From: Ananas comosus
Lineage: Eukaryota; Streptophyta; Magnoliopsida; Poales; Bromeliaceae
Length of the DNA: 64,000 bases
Assembly (NCBI RefSeq): GCF_001540865.1
Contig: NC_033629.1
Location: 775,394 to 839,393 of the forward strand
Direction: 5' to 3'
Shown: piece after piece, positions 21,337 to 33,126 of the stretch
How positions within the stretch are numbered: the stretch's first letter is position 1
Layout: each line of letters begins with the position of its first letter
Position numbers and translations under genes: made by a program
Notes under the pieces: model-generated
Told to the model about the DNA's origin: nothing
The model's input: the letters and a program-made list of their open reading frames with translations, nothing else
The model's database searches: none

Positions 21337-23483
21337 TCAAGAAACCCCCTGCGCGTAGTGTACGGCACTTGGTTCATAGATTGTATCTGATATTTTTGAT
21401 GGGGGCCAGTACCGAAGCACCGATCGTCCAAGAATGTTCTTAACCGGGAGAGGTCCCCTGTAATAACAAGGAAAACAACTAATTAGATCCCAGTTGTACC
21501 TCATGGGTCAAGCAGCTAAATTTTCAAAATACATGGAGAAGCAAAAATAATCCAAAGTTGGGCATCAAGGCCTACCAGTTATGAGAGTCGAAGCTGTTGT
21601 TCCTATTATCCCCCAAGACAAAGACATAACCTTCAGGAACAAGCTGCATGTCCAACAGCGGAAACTAATCAATACATCATAAAAATTGATGGAAAACACC
21701 TAGCATCTGCAGCATTCTTACTAACAACACAGGCTCATATTTAAAAGCATCAAAACATTTGCAATGGTTGGAAAACTAGACGTTAAGGGATAAATTGCGG
21801 TATAAACTCTTATATCCAGAGCTACATGAACAGGAGAAAGAATATTTCTAGATAGCCCAGGCTTCAACAATATATATGTATTAAAACCAAATGCAATCCC
21901 AAATTATACAGAGTATGAATATGCCTATATGTCAGGTATTTTAGTTGTTATCTCCAAAATTCGAGCAATTTGATTAACTCTTAACTAATCAGGCAAATTG
22001 TAAATTAGCTAAAAAATCAAACTAGAATGAAGATGACATACCACTGGTTTCATCTTGTAGTTAAGCGGCTCCAATACGAATTCTTCATATTGGATAACAC
22101 CGTTCACCAGCAATTTACCATCACAGACCTATCATGTCGGATAACACACCAAAAATTTACTTACAGTTTGAACACAAACAGCAACTTTACAGGAAAATGC
22201 AACTGAAGAGTGTGAAAAGGCTTACTGAAAGAATAAAAGCTTACTTCAACATAGTCCCCAGCTTTGGCCACAACTCTTTTAATGAAAACATCACCTGAAC
22301 TGTAACCCAGCTCCTGCGAAGATGTGAGCGCAAGTCAGATATTAAGCAGGTTATAGCAAATAGCTCCACTCAGTGCTATAAATGGACAATGTTTAACAGA
22401 AAAGAATATATAAATAAAAGAATGAATGACATTATACCTGAAGAACTGGAGGAGCCCTGAAAATAACGATGTCCGTGACCTCGGGCTCTCTGAATAAATA
22501 AGACACCTGCAGTTTTAGGAAAAACAGCAACAAATCAGATTAGTCAGATGTAAAATTAAGCACAAAATTAAGATCAAAGCATAGATACTCATACTACAAT
22601 GCAACAGGGCAGAGAAATTAAGCAGGAAATCTTACCTTCTCTGCTAATATCCTGTCCCCAACATCAAATGTCGGGTACATAGACCGAGAAGGGATCGATC
22701 TCGGCTCTGCCATGCATGATCCATACAGCAGCGGCACCGTCACCGCAGCAAAAACAGTCTTCGCATCATCCGAGCAAGAATTCACCCACCGCGAGAGCCA
22801 GCCGTTCTTCTCGCTCGGCTTGCTCATCTCAGCCACGCCACTCATCATTTTCGAACTCACCACCGTGCTCGAGCTCTCCTTAGCTTGGCACACAGGAGGA
22901 GCAACACTTTTCCCCCTGTCCCGGGGAACCGCAGAGGCTGTCCCTCCCTTATCCACCAGGCTGCTTCCGGAAGACCCCGGAAGGAACTCACTGCAGGGGA
23001 ACCACTTGCTCGCCTGCAAGAACGGGAGCAGCGACGAGGGCTTAAACCCTAGCGTAACCGAAGACGAGATCCCCATCGCTCCGACTCCAGCAGCTGACCC
23101 GGAGCCAGACACCATGGCAGAGAGCAATCCGGCGGCGAGCGTCGACCGATCGCCCTTCGCGGACGGATCTCCAGCGATCGAGGCAAAGGATCGTGATGCC
23201 GAGCGATCTGTAGAGAACAAAATGGAGGAGGAGGACAACGAAGAAGAAGAGGATCTGGACAACGCCTTCGCACGATGTTCTCCGGCGAGCGCAAAGAACC
23301 CAGAGGCCGGATTCTTCGACCAATCGCGAGCCCTAGATCGATCGTCGTCCCGGCGATCGGAGGGGCTGTGGTTGTCGGATCGGAGGCCGGCGAAGAAGGC
23401 GAAGGGCCGGCCGGCATCGTGGAAGAAGCGGCGAGGCTCTGGGCCAAGTAGCCGGAGTAGGAGATGGTGATCCGGATCGCCAT
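21337..23483 (-). CDS. TPP: Thylakoidal processing peptidase (plastid type I signal peptidase), apparent frameshift near start
   Basis: Exons: 22636-23483, 22438-22506, 22245-22313, 22042-22128, 21576-21643 and 21337-21457, about 419 residues. The S26A signal peptidase boxes are in order. The Ser-nucleophile box is [20 protein letters not shown] (exon 1). The Lys-base box is [17 protein letters not shown] (exon 3). The [17 protein letters not shown] box spans exons 5 and 6. A hydrophobic anchor ([13 protein letters not shown]) precedes the Ser box. The enzyme cuts lumen-targeting transit peptides at the thylakoid membrane. The family start [20 protein letters not shown] begins at the ATG at 23483, but it is in a different frame from the rest of exon 1 ([18 protein letters not shown] onward). 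Exon 1 is 848 bp from that ATG, one base short of a multiple of three. This is either an assembly indel or a damaged allele. Confidence 0.88.
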
Positions 23484-26215
23484 AACCACGAGGTTGAGGC
23501 ACCAGCGGAGGATCGGATGCAGCGAGGAAGACGAAGAACGCCGAGAGAACCGAGGGGAAGCCCCAGAGATCACAGGTCGTAGGCCATTTCCGCGGAGTTT
23601 CGCGCCAAATCGGGATCGGAAGCGGGAAATTGAAGGGTTTCGCGGCGATCTAGGGTTCCGGGGACGCCGAGATAGAGAGGATTAGCGTTCGCAGAGGAGG
23701 GGTGGAGCGATTGATGGATTTAGGGCTAGGGTTTGGTGGGAGGGTTTCGATCCTGAGCTTCTCTCGCGAGGAGAGAAGCTCAGAAGAACGGGATGGCGAA
23801 GACAACGACAACGGAGAGAGGATGGAAACAGAGAGGAAGTGGGAGGAGAGTAGGGTTTTATTAGACTGAGATTATTTGAATGCCACCGAATTTACAGGTA
23901 TTTACAATATAACCAGCTGTGATGAGTCGCTTAATGGGTATTTCGTTTATTGTTTCTAAGTTGTATTATTTTTTTTAACTTTCTTTCCTTGTTTTTTTTT
24001 TTTTAGTTGTTTTAATAAGTTCAACTAATTCTCAAAAAGTGTTCAATAATCTAAAAATTAATTTTAAAATATATAATAATTTAATAATTATTAAGCTAGT
24101 GTGGTAGTTATTATTCAAATTATCATTAATAAAGTAAAAACTAAATTTTTATATTTACTTTTTATAATAAAACGGAAGGCTTTGTTTTTTAGATAATGTA
24201 GTAGCTTATGTGCTATGGGACAATTTATAATAAAAAAATTTACGAATAATTTTGATGATATGCTAATATTTCTAAAAATAATTAGCAAACTAGTTACATT
24301 AAATAATTAATTTATATATTTTACTAAAATTTAGCATTTTAGATTTTAATAGTACATACAAAATTCAATTTGAAATTGCTAAAAAATTACGCAATATATA
24401 ATAAAAAATAAGATGAAAAAAGTATTATCACATTTTGCATGTTGTAATAAAAAAGTTACACTATATTTTTCGTGATGTTAAACATCTACATGCTTTTATC
24501 TCGGCTACCTTTAGTCCATTGGTATTTTTGGTAAGCTACCAAATAGACGAACTATTCTCATAACCGAGGGTTGTTTCCGTAATTAGGAGCATCTTCAAGG
24601 GCAATTCTCTTTTCTCTGGTTCCTTCACTACTAAGCCGCCGTAGGTTGCTTCGTGGCAACCTCCGTTAGAAGGCGAACGTGGGCCGTACAATGGAGACCG
24701 GTGACTCCAACTGTTGAGGAAGTTGACTAGGCCCAATAAGATCACTCCTTGGCCCAAATAGGCTTTCCCCCTTTTTTTTTTCCAATTATTTGAAAAAGCT
24801 GTAATTACGAAAATCAGATGACTAATTTAATAAAAATTTACAAATGTTTGGAAAAATGGAAATATGTTGAAATTGATTTTTTTTTTTTTTTTTAACTTTT
24901 GTTTTCCAACCCAGTTATGTTAGTCGTGGTGTTCACCTCTTATGCTGGGTCAAATTAGAATATGCAGATAATAATAAGGGCTCCTTGGGTCGGTCCACCA
25001 CGTGTCAGCAATACTGCAAATAATTGGACGAGCGATATTGGTCCAAAGATGACGTGGTGAACTCGGTCCAGGGAATAGTTTATCGTAACAGAGTGTTGGG
25101 CCGAGGTAACTCGGCCCAGTAGATGAGGAAGATCGTAGAAGCAGAGCGAAAACGCCGTTACGGTTAACGACATTTGGACACGAGCGATTTTGATTGGTTG
25201 GGGCACTTTGATGACGTTAGCGCTGACGAGACAGAGAAGAGTTGACTTGGTCAAACAAATATAAAATAATAAAAGTAATAGGGGGTTTGTGGGTTTGACT
25301 AATAAAATAGCTTGATTGAATGTGATACCAAATTGGAGGATTTTTTTTAATTAAAAAATAGCAATGATAAATTTTATAAATTATTTTTTTTAGTGGGTTA
25401 AATGCTTAGGTCATAAGATTGATTATCTTAATGCTTAATTTGATCATGTGCTTCAACTACATTTGGGATGCAACTTTTACATTCCTTTTCGGAAAAAAAA
25501 AAGGAAAAGGAAATGTGTAATATTGTGGCAAAGGTTTACCAATTTACATCTTTTATCTTCTCCAATAAACATAGCTAAAATCGGTTTGATGTATCGTGAA
25601 ACTATATATGTGTAGATGCAAAAATTTATCTTATGATCCTCTTTTATCATCGTAATTAACCATAAACAGATGACATTTAATAAATCAATTGGATCTAATT
25701 CCTTTAATCATTCATTCATAAGATAAGATTGAAGATTCATTGTATCTAGATTGAAGATTCTTTGTATTTGATCTGTGCATAAAAAATTTACATATGATAC
25801 TACCATTATCAGGTGTTTTTGACCAACTCCTTTCTCTTCCACGGAGGAGCATCTAACAATTCAAAGATGATTGGGTTTGCTGGAGAATTAAATGTCTAAA
25901 CTGCTGGTCCCCTTACTTTTCATCATAAATCTGCGAAATTTGGCAGATACTTTCCTCTAACCACTTTCTTCGGAGATAGTTTTATATACAATTAACAACG
26001 TCAAAGAAAAAGACAATTAAAAAAAGTAAGAGACAACTTTGAACAGTACATTATACAACAACACACATTTTACAGCATAATTCAACTTTCAGAAATACTC
26101 GCACTTATAGCTGCTACCGATACTGTTCTAGAAAGAAAACCACGTTGCGAGGAACCTACAGCGCACACGCAATTTATGTACAAAAATTTCACACATTAAG
26201 CTCTTATGAAACAAC
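23484..26215. other. TPP 5' flank and AT-rich spacer
   Basis: The stretch 23484-23860 is a GC- and GA-rich leader and promoter of the minus-strand peptidase gene. Beyond it lies AT-rich spacer with T runs (24878-24893). A moderately GC-rich island at 24580-24770 has no clear frame. At about 25072-25245 there are paired GGCC motifs and a GTTGACTTGGTCAA stretch holding two W-box cores (TTGAC and its inverse). No gene is recognised. Confidence 0.45.
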
Positions 26216-28071
26216 TTAATATGTTTCATGATCAGGCGCCGGCGTATACCACGCAGGATGGCGCCCTTTGCTTCTCAGTAGCCTGGTGAACGGAGAGTCG
26301 GGCATGCGAGCCTTCTCTTCTTCTTCGAGCTCGTCTTTGGTTTTCGGTAGCCCGTCGGGTATCGGAAAAGGTCTTTCCCTTTGTGCCTCTGAAGTCGACA
26401 AAGCTGGTTTTTGCGCTTCTTTCTCTTTCTTCTTTTGCATTGCGGTGATTCCATGAAGACAATCGATTAGAGACTTTATCCCGCCAGCTTGTCTGATGAA
26501 TTTCTCAACGTCCTCTCTAGGCAGTTCTTTCTGCATTTAACACCGAGAATACCAAGAATGAAGCCATGGCATTGAGGAGTTCAAATTCGATAACCTCTTT
26601 TAAGTGGTAAGGGGTTTTATTTACATGCATACACCTACTGAATCTCGATTCCTTGCAGTTTCTTACATATACATTTTAACCTAAGTTGGGGAGTAAGCCA
26701 ATACGTGGGGAAAGTTGGTTTTGCATCAAAATAAGGACAATTAGAGTGGGGCATTTCATAAGCACGTTATGTGTAAGAATTGTTTTTTTAAGGGCGCACA
26801 TAAAAATTCAAAATTTGCAGGGTCTTACTATAGTACATCAATATGCAGGATTATACATGTAAATATGTCCAAACTATGCATTTACATGGTTCGCGTACAT
26901 TAAAGCAGGACGTGAAAAAAAAACAAAAAATATTACGTACTTGGAGATCTTTAAGTGCAAAATAGGCCCTCCAGCAGTTATAGGATTCGTCGCCCTCGAG
27001 TGTCGAGCAGTAATCTGCAAAAGAAAGAATCGATAGTATAAGTTGGTCGATAAATACTTTCAGATAAACAGTGAATCACAATGTAAACCATGCGGTAAGA
27101 ATGTTCGACTTTGACATTTAATTGGCCTTAATGTTAATATATCATCAAATTTAGCATCTATTTTCCAAGCATTAGCTCTCGCGGAAAAAGCAGAGAGCCT
27201 AAATATTGGGATTACTTGAGCAACTTAACTGAAAAAAAAAATAAAATAAAACTCCAGAAACTTCGGGTGTTTTCAACACAGATGTAGATCTCATTGAATG
27301 TTTCAATTACAGGGCCTTTACATTTCTCAGCTCTACATTGGAACAATTTGATGCCCATCTATACAACATAGTATGCATCCGCGCACAAATGCATGCATCA
27401 ATAAGAGTGTTCTTTCGAGGAATGGGGATATTGAACCATTGAATGATCTACGAAACTAATCAAATATCATTAATTTTATCGTTTCATAACACTCTTTTGG
27501 GAACTTTTGATGAAAATAAATTGTGAAAAAAAAAAATATGGACTATGCCAGTCTCAACATTTAAGGGCTTTGGTGAGTTTAGAAGACAACTAAATAATTG
27601 AACAGAGAGAGCATTCAAAATCCTCCATGTAAATCACATAATATTTATAATAATGTCTCTAAGATTAGATTAATCAGCCAAATTAACAAACAAAAATACA
27701 TCTTAATCAACAAATTCTTTCTTATTTTCACATCCATATCCATCATCAACTCATTTTTCTACGAACCTAACGCCAAATTAACAGATCAAATCCTTAAAAA
27801 ACACAAAAATTAGTACAAAAGATGGGAGGAAAAAAAAAGAGATCAGACCTGTGAGATCGTTCTCGGTTTTTTGTAAGAAAGGGGGATCCCTAATCCCGCG
27901 ATCGATGCGGCTTCTACTGAAGGGCTCGAGCTTGGGGATGGAGCCACCGCTCCTCCCCTGGGCCCCGCAAACCACGCTCGACCACTTACGTCGCGACACG
28001 TCAACACCTCCGGCGGCGGCGGAGTAGTGCGACGATGGAGTTGGGGATCGGAGCACGATCGATCCGAGCAT
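26216..28071 (-). CDS. CBP1: CCG-binding protein 1 / MEE14-like protein, three exons
   Basis: Exons: 27849-28071, 26941-27014 and 26216-26530, GT-AG with matching phase, 203 residues. I start at the ATG at 28069-28071; upstream codons in this frame have no ATG. The N-terminus (MLGSIVLRSPTPSSHYSAAA) is Ser/Ala-rich and could be an organelle transit peptide. Conserved blocks follow: GSIPKLEPFSRSRIDRGIRD, DYCSTLEGDESYNCWRAYF, EDVEKFIRQAGGIKSLIDCL, and the C-terminal PFPIPDGLPKTKDELEEEEK with HPAWYTPAPDHET. From memory this matches Arabidopsis At2g15890 (MEE14/CBP1), of very similar length and reported in central-cell-mediated pollen tube guidance. No known enzymatic domain is visible. The gene looks intact. 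Confidence 0.85.
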
Positions 28072-28121
28072 TTCGCCTCTTCCTCTTCCTTCGATCGAAA
28101 CCCTAGGTTTCCTCTGTGGTG

Positions 28122-28156
28122 ACACTACGACGACGACGACGACGACGACGAAGAAG
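28122..28156. repeat. (GAC)n then (GAA)n microsatellite in the CBP1-like leader
   Basis: About ten ACG/GAC triplets followed by GAAGAAGAAG, located 50-85 bp upstream of the CBP1-like start codon. They are probably in the 5' untranslated region. Confidence 0.7.
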
Positions 28157-30126
28157 AAGAAAAGGAGAGGGTTTCTATATACGGTTTTGGATAAGATCAC
28201 AAAGATATTAAATTCTACAAAATTATTAAATTACTACATTTAGATATTTAAGATCTCGAAAGAGACCGAGCATGTCTACTACGAGAAGGAACTCATCAAG
28301 GACTTTCCACGTGGCGTATATATGTTGGTGGGTTTTTTCGTGGGTACAAATCTGTTTTGGTTCGTGATATAAAAACGAGGAGAACTTTGGGCGTTTTCAC
28401 TACTAGTTTTCTAAGCGGTAGTGGAACCTCCCGAGTTAGCACAGCGTATGGCCGCATAAAAATCTCTATGAAAGAGCGGTGATGGGACACGGTAGGGCGT
28501 AACGGACGGCTGGATGGATGGGTCGCAGAGAAAATCTATGGATATTCCAGAGGACTCGAAGAGTCTAGTAGTTTAGATATTTTTGTGAATAGTAGAAAGA
28601 GTTGGGCTAAGGCCCAATGGCCCCAAATTTTTTGATATCTAATTAAATTGGGCTTTAATTAGGTTCGAGTCAAACATGTTTGCTACAAAAATTTAATTTT
28701 GGGCTAAACAGGCCCAATATTGGTATCGAGAGTCGCATGACGCTATTAGGCCGAAAGAGAATGAGTTGGGGATGATGTCTTAGCTTTTCGATAGAACTGC
28801 AGAAATCATATCATAAGTTCGTAATCAGACCGGTGTAATCTGGACTCTGGAGAGATGTGTTGTTATTTACGAAAATAAACAGCATATTTTTCACTCTTAT
28901 TTTCTCTTCGCACATAAAGCTTTTTCGTTACTTAATTGATCACATATCACACTTGTGAACATGGTAATGGTGCAATGAGAGAGCTTATTCCAATTTCATT
29001 GTTTTTGAGCATGATGTATACTATTTTTTGTTCATAAGTGTGAAACAAATCACCCATTCCCTTTCTTTTTGTTGTGCCATATCTATCTATTATTATTTTA
29101 ATTAACCTTCTATTTGATTCAAAGTAAGAGAAATTATGGGTAGGTTCTCAATCTATAGTGCACATAATAGTTTTTTTTAAGATCTAGAAATGCTTTTCTA
29201 GAGTGAGTGGGACTTTGTAGAGCACTCCACATGTACAAAGCCAAATAGATATGCTTTTGAGCACACAAAACAATCCTCTTGAGAAGCCCAGCCAAGCCAC
29301 TTTGTGTCTAAAATAGACTAGGCATTGGGCAAGTAGGCCACACCTTTTTAACTTAATCTTTATGTTAATGCCCTAATAATACCAAGGTCCAAGATCCTAA
29401 AGTTATGAGAGTGAAATGACAAATCTACCCTTTCTCTTTTCCATTATTTTGTGCTACTGTGGATACCTCAGATAGTGAGTGATTCAACTTTTCAAATCTT
29501 AGATGTAGCAGCACATTTTAGAGTATATTTTGAGATATATATTATATATAACTGCATTGTATAGATGTGCCAGCCCAGAAGATCACTGCAAAACTCGCTA
29601 ATGAATTATTTGCTCACCTTATTAGTGTCCTTTTTAATATTATTATAGCAAAGCAAAGCTGTAGCTTATGAGTTGTATGACCCACCCAATTAGAGAGTTG
29701 TCCAATTAGGAATCAACCTTTATACACTATAACCCCTTATAGTGGTATATCAACACTTATTAAAGAAAAAGAATAGCAGGTGTGACACAAAGGGCTTTAA
29801 AAAAAACCAGAAAGAAGAGTGCCAATGGGACTAGGACCCAAAGTGCTTTTAGATGGGGTCTTATCTCCACTTACAAAGAGCTAGATCATGCTTCTTTTTG
29901 ATTGATTTGTAAAGCACTTTATGTTTCCAATATGTACCTCCGACTCTGATGTGCTTCGCATTGCTTATTTTGCAAATTCCTATCTGAATAAAATTGTTTG
30001 AAGAAGCAGTAACTAGTAATTGTGATTTAGTCAAAATCGTAGAACAACCACTTAACCCATATACAAGAGCAGAAATTTTGATTTAAACTAATGCTGTCAA
30101 TGGACACGATAACCTTAAAACCAATA
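28157..30126. other. Spacer 5' of the CBP1-like gene
   Basis: The first few hundred bases are the presumed promoter. Several GGCCCAAT/TTGGGCC motifs (site II-like) occur at 28603-28720. The rest is AT-rich with no coding frame I recognise. Confidence 0.4.
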
Positions 30127-30288
30127 ACCGACTGTCCCTAGAGCAAGTGGCAAAGGACTTGATGGTTGGTACTCGAAACCCAAGTTCGAATCCTAGTTGA
30201 TTCACATTTCCAGCGAAGTTTATTTCTAAATGAAATAAACGAAGCGGGTAGCGTGCTACCTAATCTCTCTCGAAAAAAAAAAAAAAAC
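30127..30288 (+). mobile_element. tRNA-derived SINE, 162 bp, plus orientation
   Basis: Pol III promoter elements are visible: box A TGGCAAAGGACTTG at 30148-30161 and box B AGTTCGAATCC at 30183-30193. The body ends GAAGCGGGTAGCGTGCTACC, then TAATCTCTCTCG and a poly-A tail. A 14-bp target duplication CCTTAAAACCAATA flanks it at 30113-30126 and 30289-30302. The same family occurs inverted at 59319-59480 with the same length. The 3' tail resembles that of the LINE fragment at 32754-33109. Confidence 0.9.
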
Positions 30289-30302
30289 CCTTAAAACCAA
30301 TA

Positions 30303-30810
30303 TTTGAGAATTCGATCCAAAACATAATAATTTCTTTTTGCTTATTGCGCATGACTCCGAATACTCTACTGATTGGATTCAGAACTGACATCTCTAACTA
30401 GAACTGCAACTAAACAAAGCCGTCCTCGATTCGATCGGACGATCTCGAAGTATGGTACACCCTTAAGAGTCAAAAGAGGGTGTTTTGGTCTCTTATTTAA
30501 GAGGACAACATAACTGGGAAACCCTAGAACTGGGTATTGAGACCCTAACAATATATGACTACTAATAACACATTAATTATATTTAATCCAAATTCAACGC
30601 ATCAAACCATACGCTTACGCCACCCTTTTTTTAGCTTAAAAAATGATGAGGCATTAAATAAAGTGTTTGTTCATAGTAAAGCCACAAAGAAGAGCTCTAC
30701 AAACTATGATCAAACACATAAAAACAAACTTAATTAATTAAAACATTTTAAATTTATTAATGAAGCTCGAGATTAATAAAGGACTAGTAACCGAGAGAAA
30801 AATACCCCTT

Positions 30811-30841
<31 letters not shown>

Positions 30842-32736
30842 CTAAGAACATGCTCTCATTGGAGATTCCCCAAAAAGCCCACCCAATGCATTAATTCGTT
30901 GGTTTTTTTTTTGAAATAGAGTGAGGCGTTGAGCAGGAAAATGACCACTAGGGGTAGTTGTCCGAATATTAAAGCTTTGACAACTCCATTTGTTGCACAC
31001 TTGTCCACGCAAGAGGTGGTATATTTAAGAAGAGCATCTTGATTAATTTTCGTGACTTAAGATGATGCAACATTTTTTTAGCCCTAACATTGAACCATGT
31101 TCGCAAATCACAGATGAGGATAATTTTATAAATACCTGTAATATCCGAAATTTTTTTTTTTCTGTAACTCTGCTAAGACACAACTTCTAGAACTTTTCGA
31201 TATTTTGTATTCGACTATGATCATATCAGCTATTTAGCTATATAAATTTTTACATATAATTTACTATGAATATTCTGCTAAATAATTTTATGTTAGATCG
31301 ACTTGCTGTATATATAACGCCTATGTTTTGAGTCAATTTTAGAAAAGTTATGAAAACTTAGAGATGTATAAAACACCCATTTTGGCAACACGGAAAGTTA
31401 CACATGAAAATTTAGAATTTCTAAAACAATTTTTTTTTCCTCTTACAACATGGATAAGCTCATGAAGATGCCATGGATTAAAATATATGTAGTAGGTGTG
31501 CATGGTAATAAAATGTATCTAAGTTTTGACCACAATAAATTAACTCTTTCTATATTACCATCCAAGATCATATGCTTCTATTAGAAGATCTCCATGCTCA
31601 CTCGTTACTACTTAACAAGTACTAAAACCATGATTTGACTAATCGAAAATTGCGTAATAGATTGTTTATGTTCTCTTGTTTGTAGAGATAAGAATATAAA
31701 ACAAAAGGAATCTTTAACTAATTAATTAATCTGCAGCTAACATCTAACCCTAATACCCTATATATAGTATTAATTGTTCTCATTTTTAAGCCAAAAAAAA
31801 ATACTTCGAAGTATATAATAATTAGAATGCAGTGGTTTAATTGAAGAGGATGAGAATAAAGTAGGTACTAATTCTTTTTCTTAATTATGTTGTTATTTGA
31901 GGATTGGAATGCACTAACACATTGTCAAAACAGGATGAAATTGAATTAAAAGAATTTGATGAAACTAAAAAAATTAAACAAAATCAAATTAAAACAAACC
32001 TACATTAAAAAGATGTATCCAATATGGGATTATATTCTCGACAACGGAGAAGCTACGCATCGATGGCCATCAAAATTTTATTTTGGTGATGTTTCTACGG
32101 TAATGTTACTACCACCATGCATTTTAATTAAAGTGAAATTTTCGTAAATTATTTACTTTTTAATTTTTTTTTTTAAAAAAAATTGATGTGATTGGACAAC
32201 TTATTTTCAAATTACACCTAGGATTTGGTAGTATGTGGCGAGTTAAGGTCCATCCAAACTTTTGTCACGGGTTTGGAAAAGCTTTATCTGTAGAACTTAA
32301 CTAATAAACGTGTTATTTATAAACAAATACATCCAAAATAGCATGCGCTGACCTTTTTTTAAAAAAAAAAAAAAAAAAAAATCTTCTCCCAAGTCCTAGT
32401 TAATGCGGGAAAAAAAGACAAAAAAAAAATCTCAACATATTCTTCAAAAGAGTCAAAAATACCGATAATACCAACATATTTATTATCCTTCAATGTTCTC
32501 CTTTAATTTAAGTTATTATATATTAAGTTTTACTGAATAAAACCAAACACCATCCTAATACTATTTGCTATTTTGCTTATTACTGTAATTAACTTACATT
32601 TGAGACATAGTTGCATCTAATTTAGTAGTGATTTTGACCTAATCTACTTCTCAGGCACCGACTTATGGCAAAACTATTAATTAGTGTTGTCAAAACAATG
32701 ATTTTTATTGCTTCGGCGATAACGATTTTTATCAAT
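30303..32736. other. AT-rich spacer
   Basis: Long intergenic stretch with homopolymers (T run of about 34 at 30808-30841; A run at about 32361-32381). No coding sequence or clear transposon ends seen. A short minus frame at 30366-30551 has no recognisable similarity. Confidence 0.45.
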
Positions 32737-32753
32737 AATTGAGATACAATATT

Positions 32754-33109
32754 TTTTTTCGAGAAATAGGTAGCTAGCTACCTGCTTCATTCATTAGGTA
32801 AAATGAACTAAGCGTACAATTTGGAAGCAGCCAGGGCCTCCCAAAAAAACAGGCAAGGAGCGAAAAACAAAACAAAACAAAAGAGAGAAAGGAGGGGTGT
32901 TAATAAGGAGAGTAGGGATAGGAGCTGAAGCCCAGTTGGCACATCACCGAAAAGAGTTCCAGTCGTTTAGCAAAAGTTTGACACGTTCCAGAGACCGGGT
33001 AGCGTTGTGCGTGCTTCCTCGAAAGATGACGTTGTTTCTATCTGTCCAGATCACCCACCAAGTCGCGGCCAAGAGGGACAGGCCTTGTGTCCTCGAAGAG
33101 TGAACCGGG
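32754..33109 (-). mobile_element. 5'-truncated LINE (non-LTR retrotransposon), minus orientation
   Basis: Read on the minus strand it ends in a poly-A tail at 32754-32759, preceded by GAAGCAGGTAGCTAGCTACC. A 17-bp target duplication AATTGAGATACAATATT flanks it (32737-32753 and 33110-33126). The minus strand retains the end of ORF2: residues such as AATWWVIWTDRNNVIFRGS, then a stop at 32944-32946. This is the tail of the reverse-transcriptase zinc-binding region of plant L1-like LINEs. Only about 356 bp remain, so it is dead on arrival from truncated reverse transcription. Confidence 0.9.
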
Positions 33110-33126
33110 AATTGAGATACAATATT

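Noticed and set aside
22712..23470. Plus-strand open frame of 252 codons
   Set aside because: It mirrors exon 1 of the thylakoidal peptidase, whose own frame carries clear S26 motifs.
28715..28735. TTGGTATCGAGAG phrase resembling an LTR primer-binding site
   Set aside because: There is no matching LTR pair, polypurine tract or gag-pol coding sequence nearby.
30148..30193. Possible tRNA gene (box A and box B)
   Set aside because: It cannot fold into a cloverleaf. It has a poly-A tail and target duplication, so it is a SINE.
32897..33103. Plus-strand 68-codon frame
   Set aside because: It is the antisense of the LINE ORF2 tail, which reads clearly on the minus strand.
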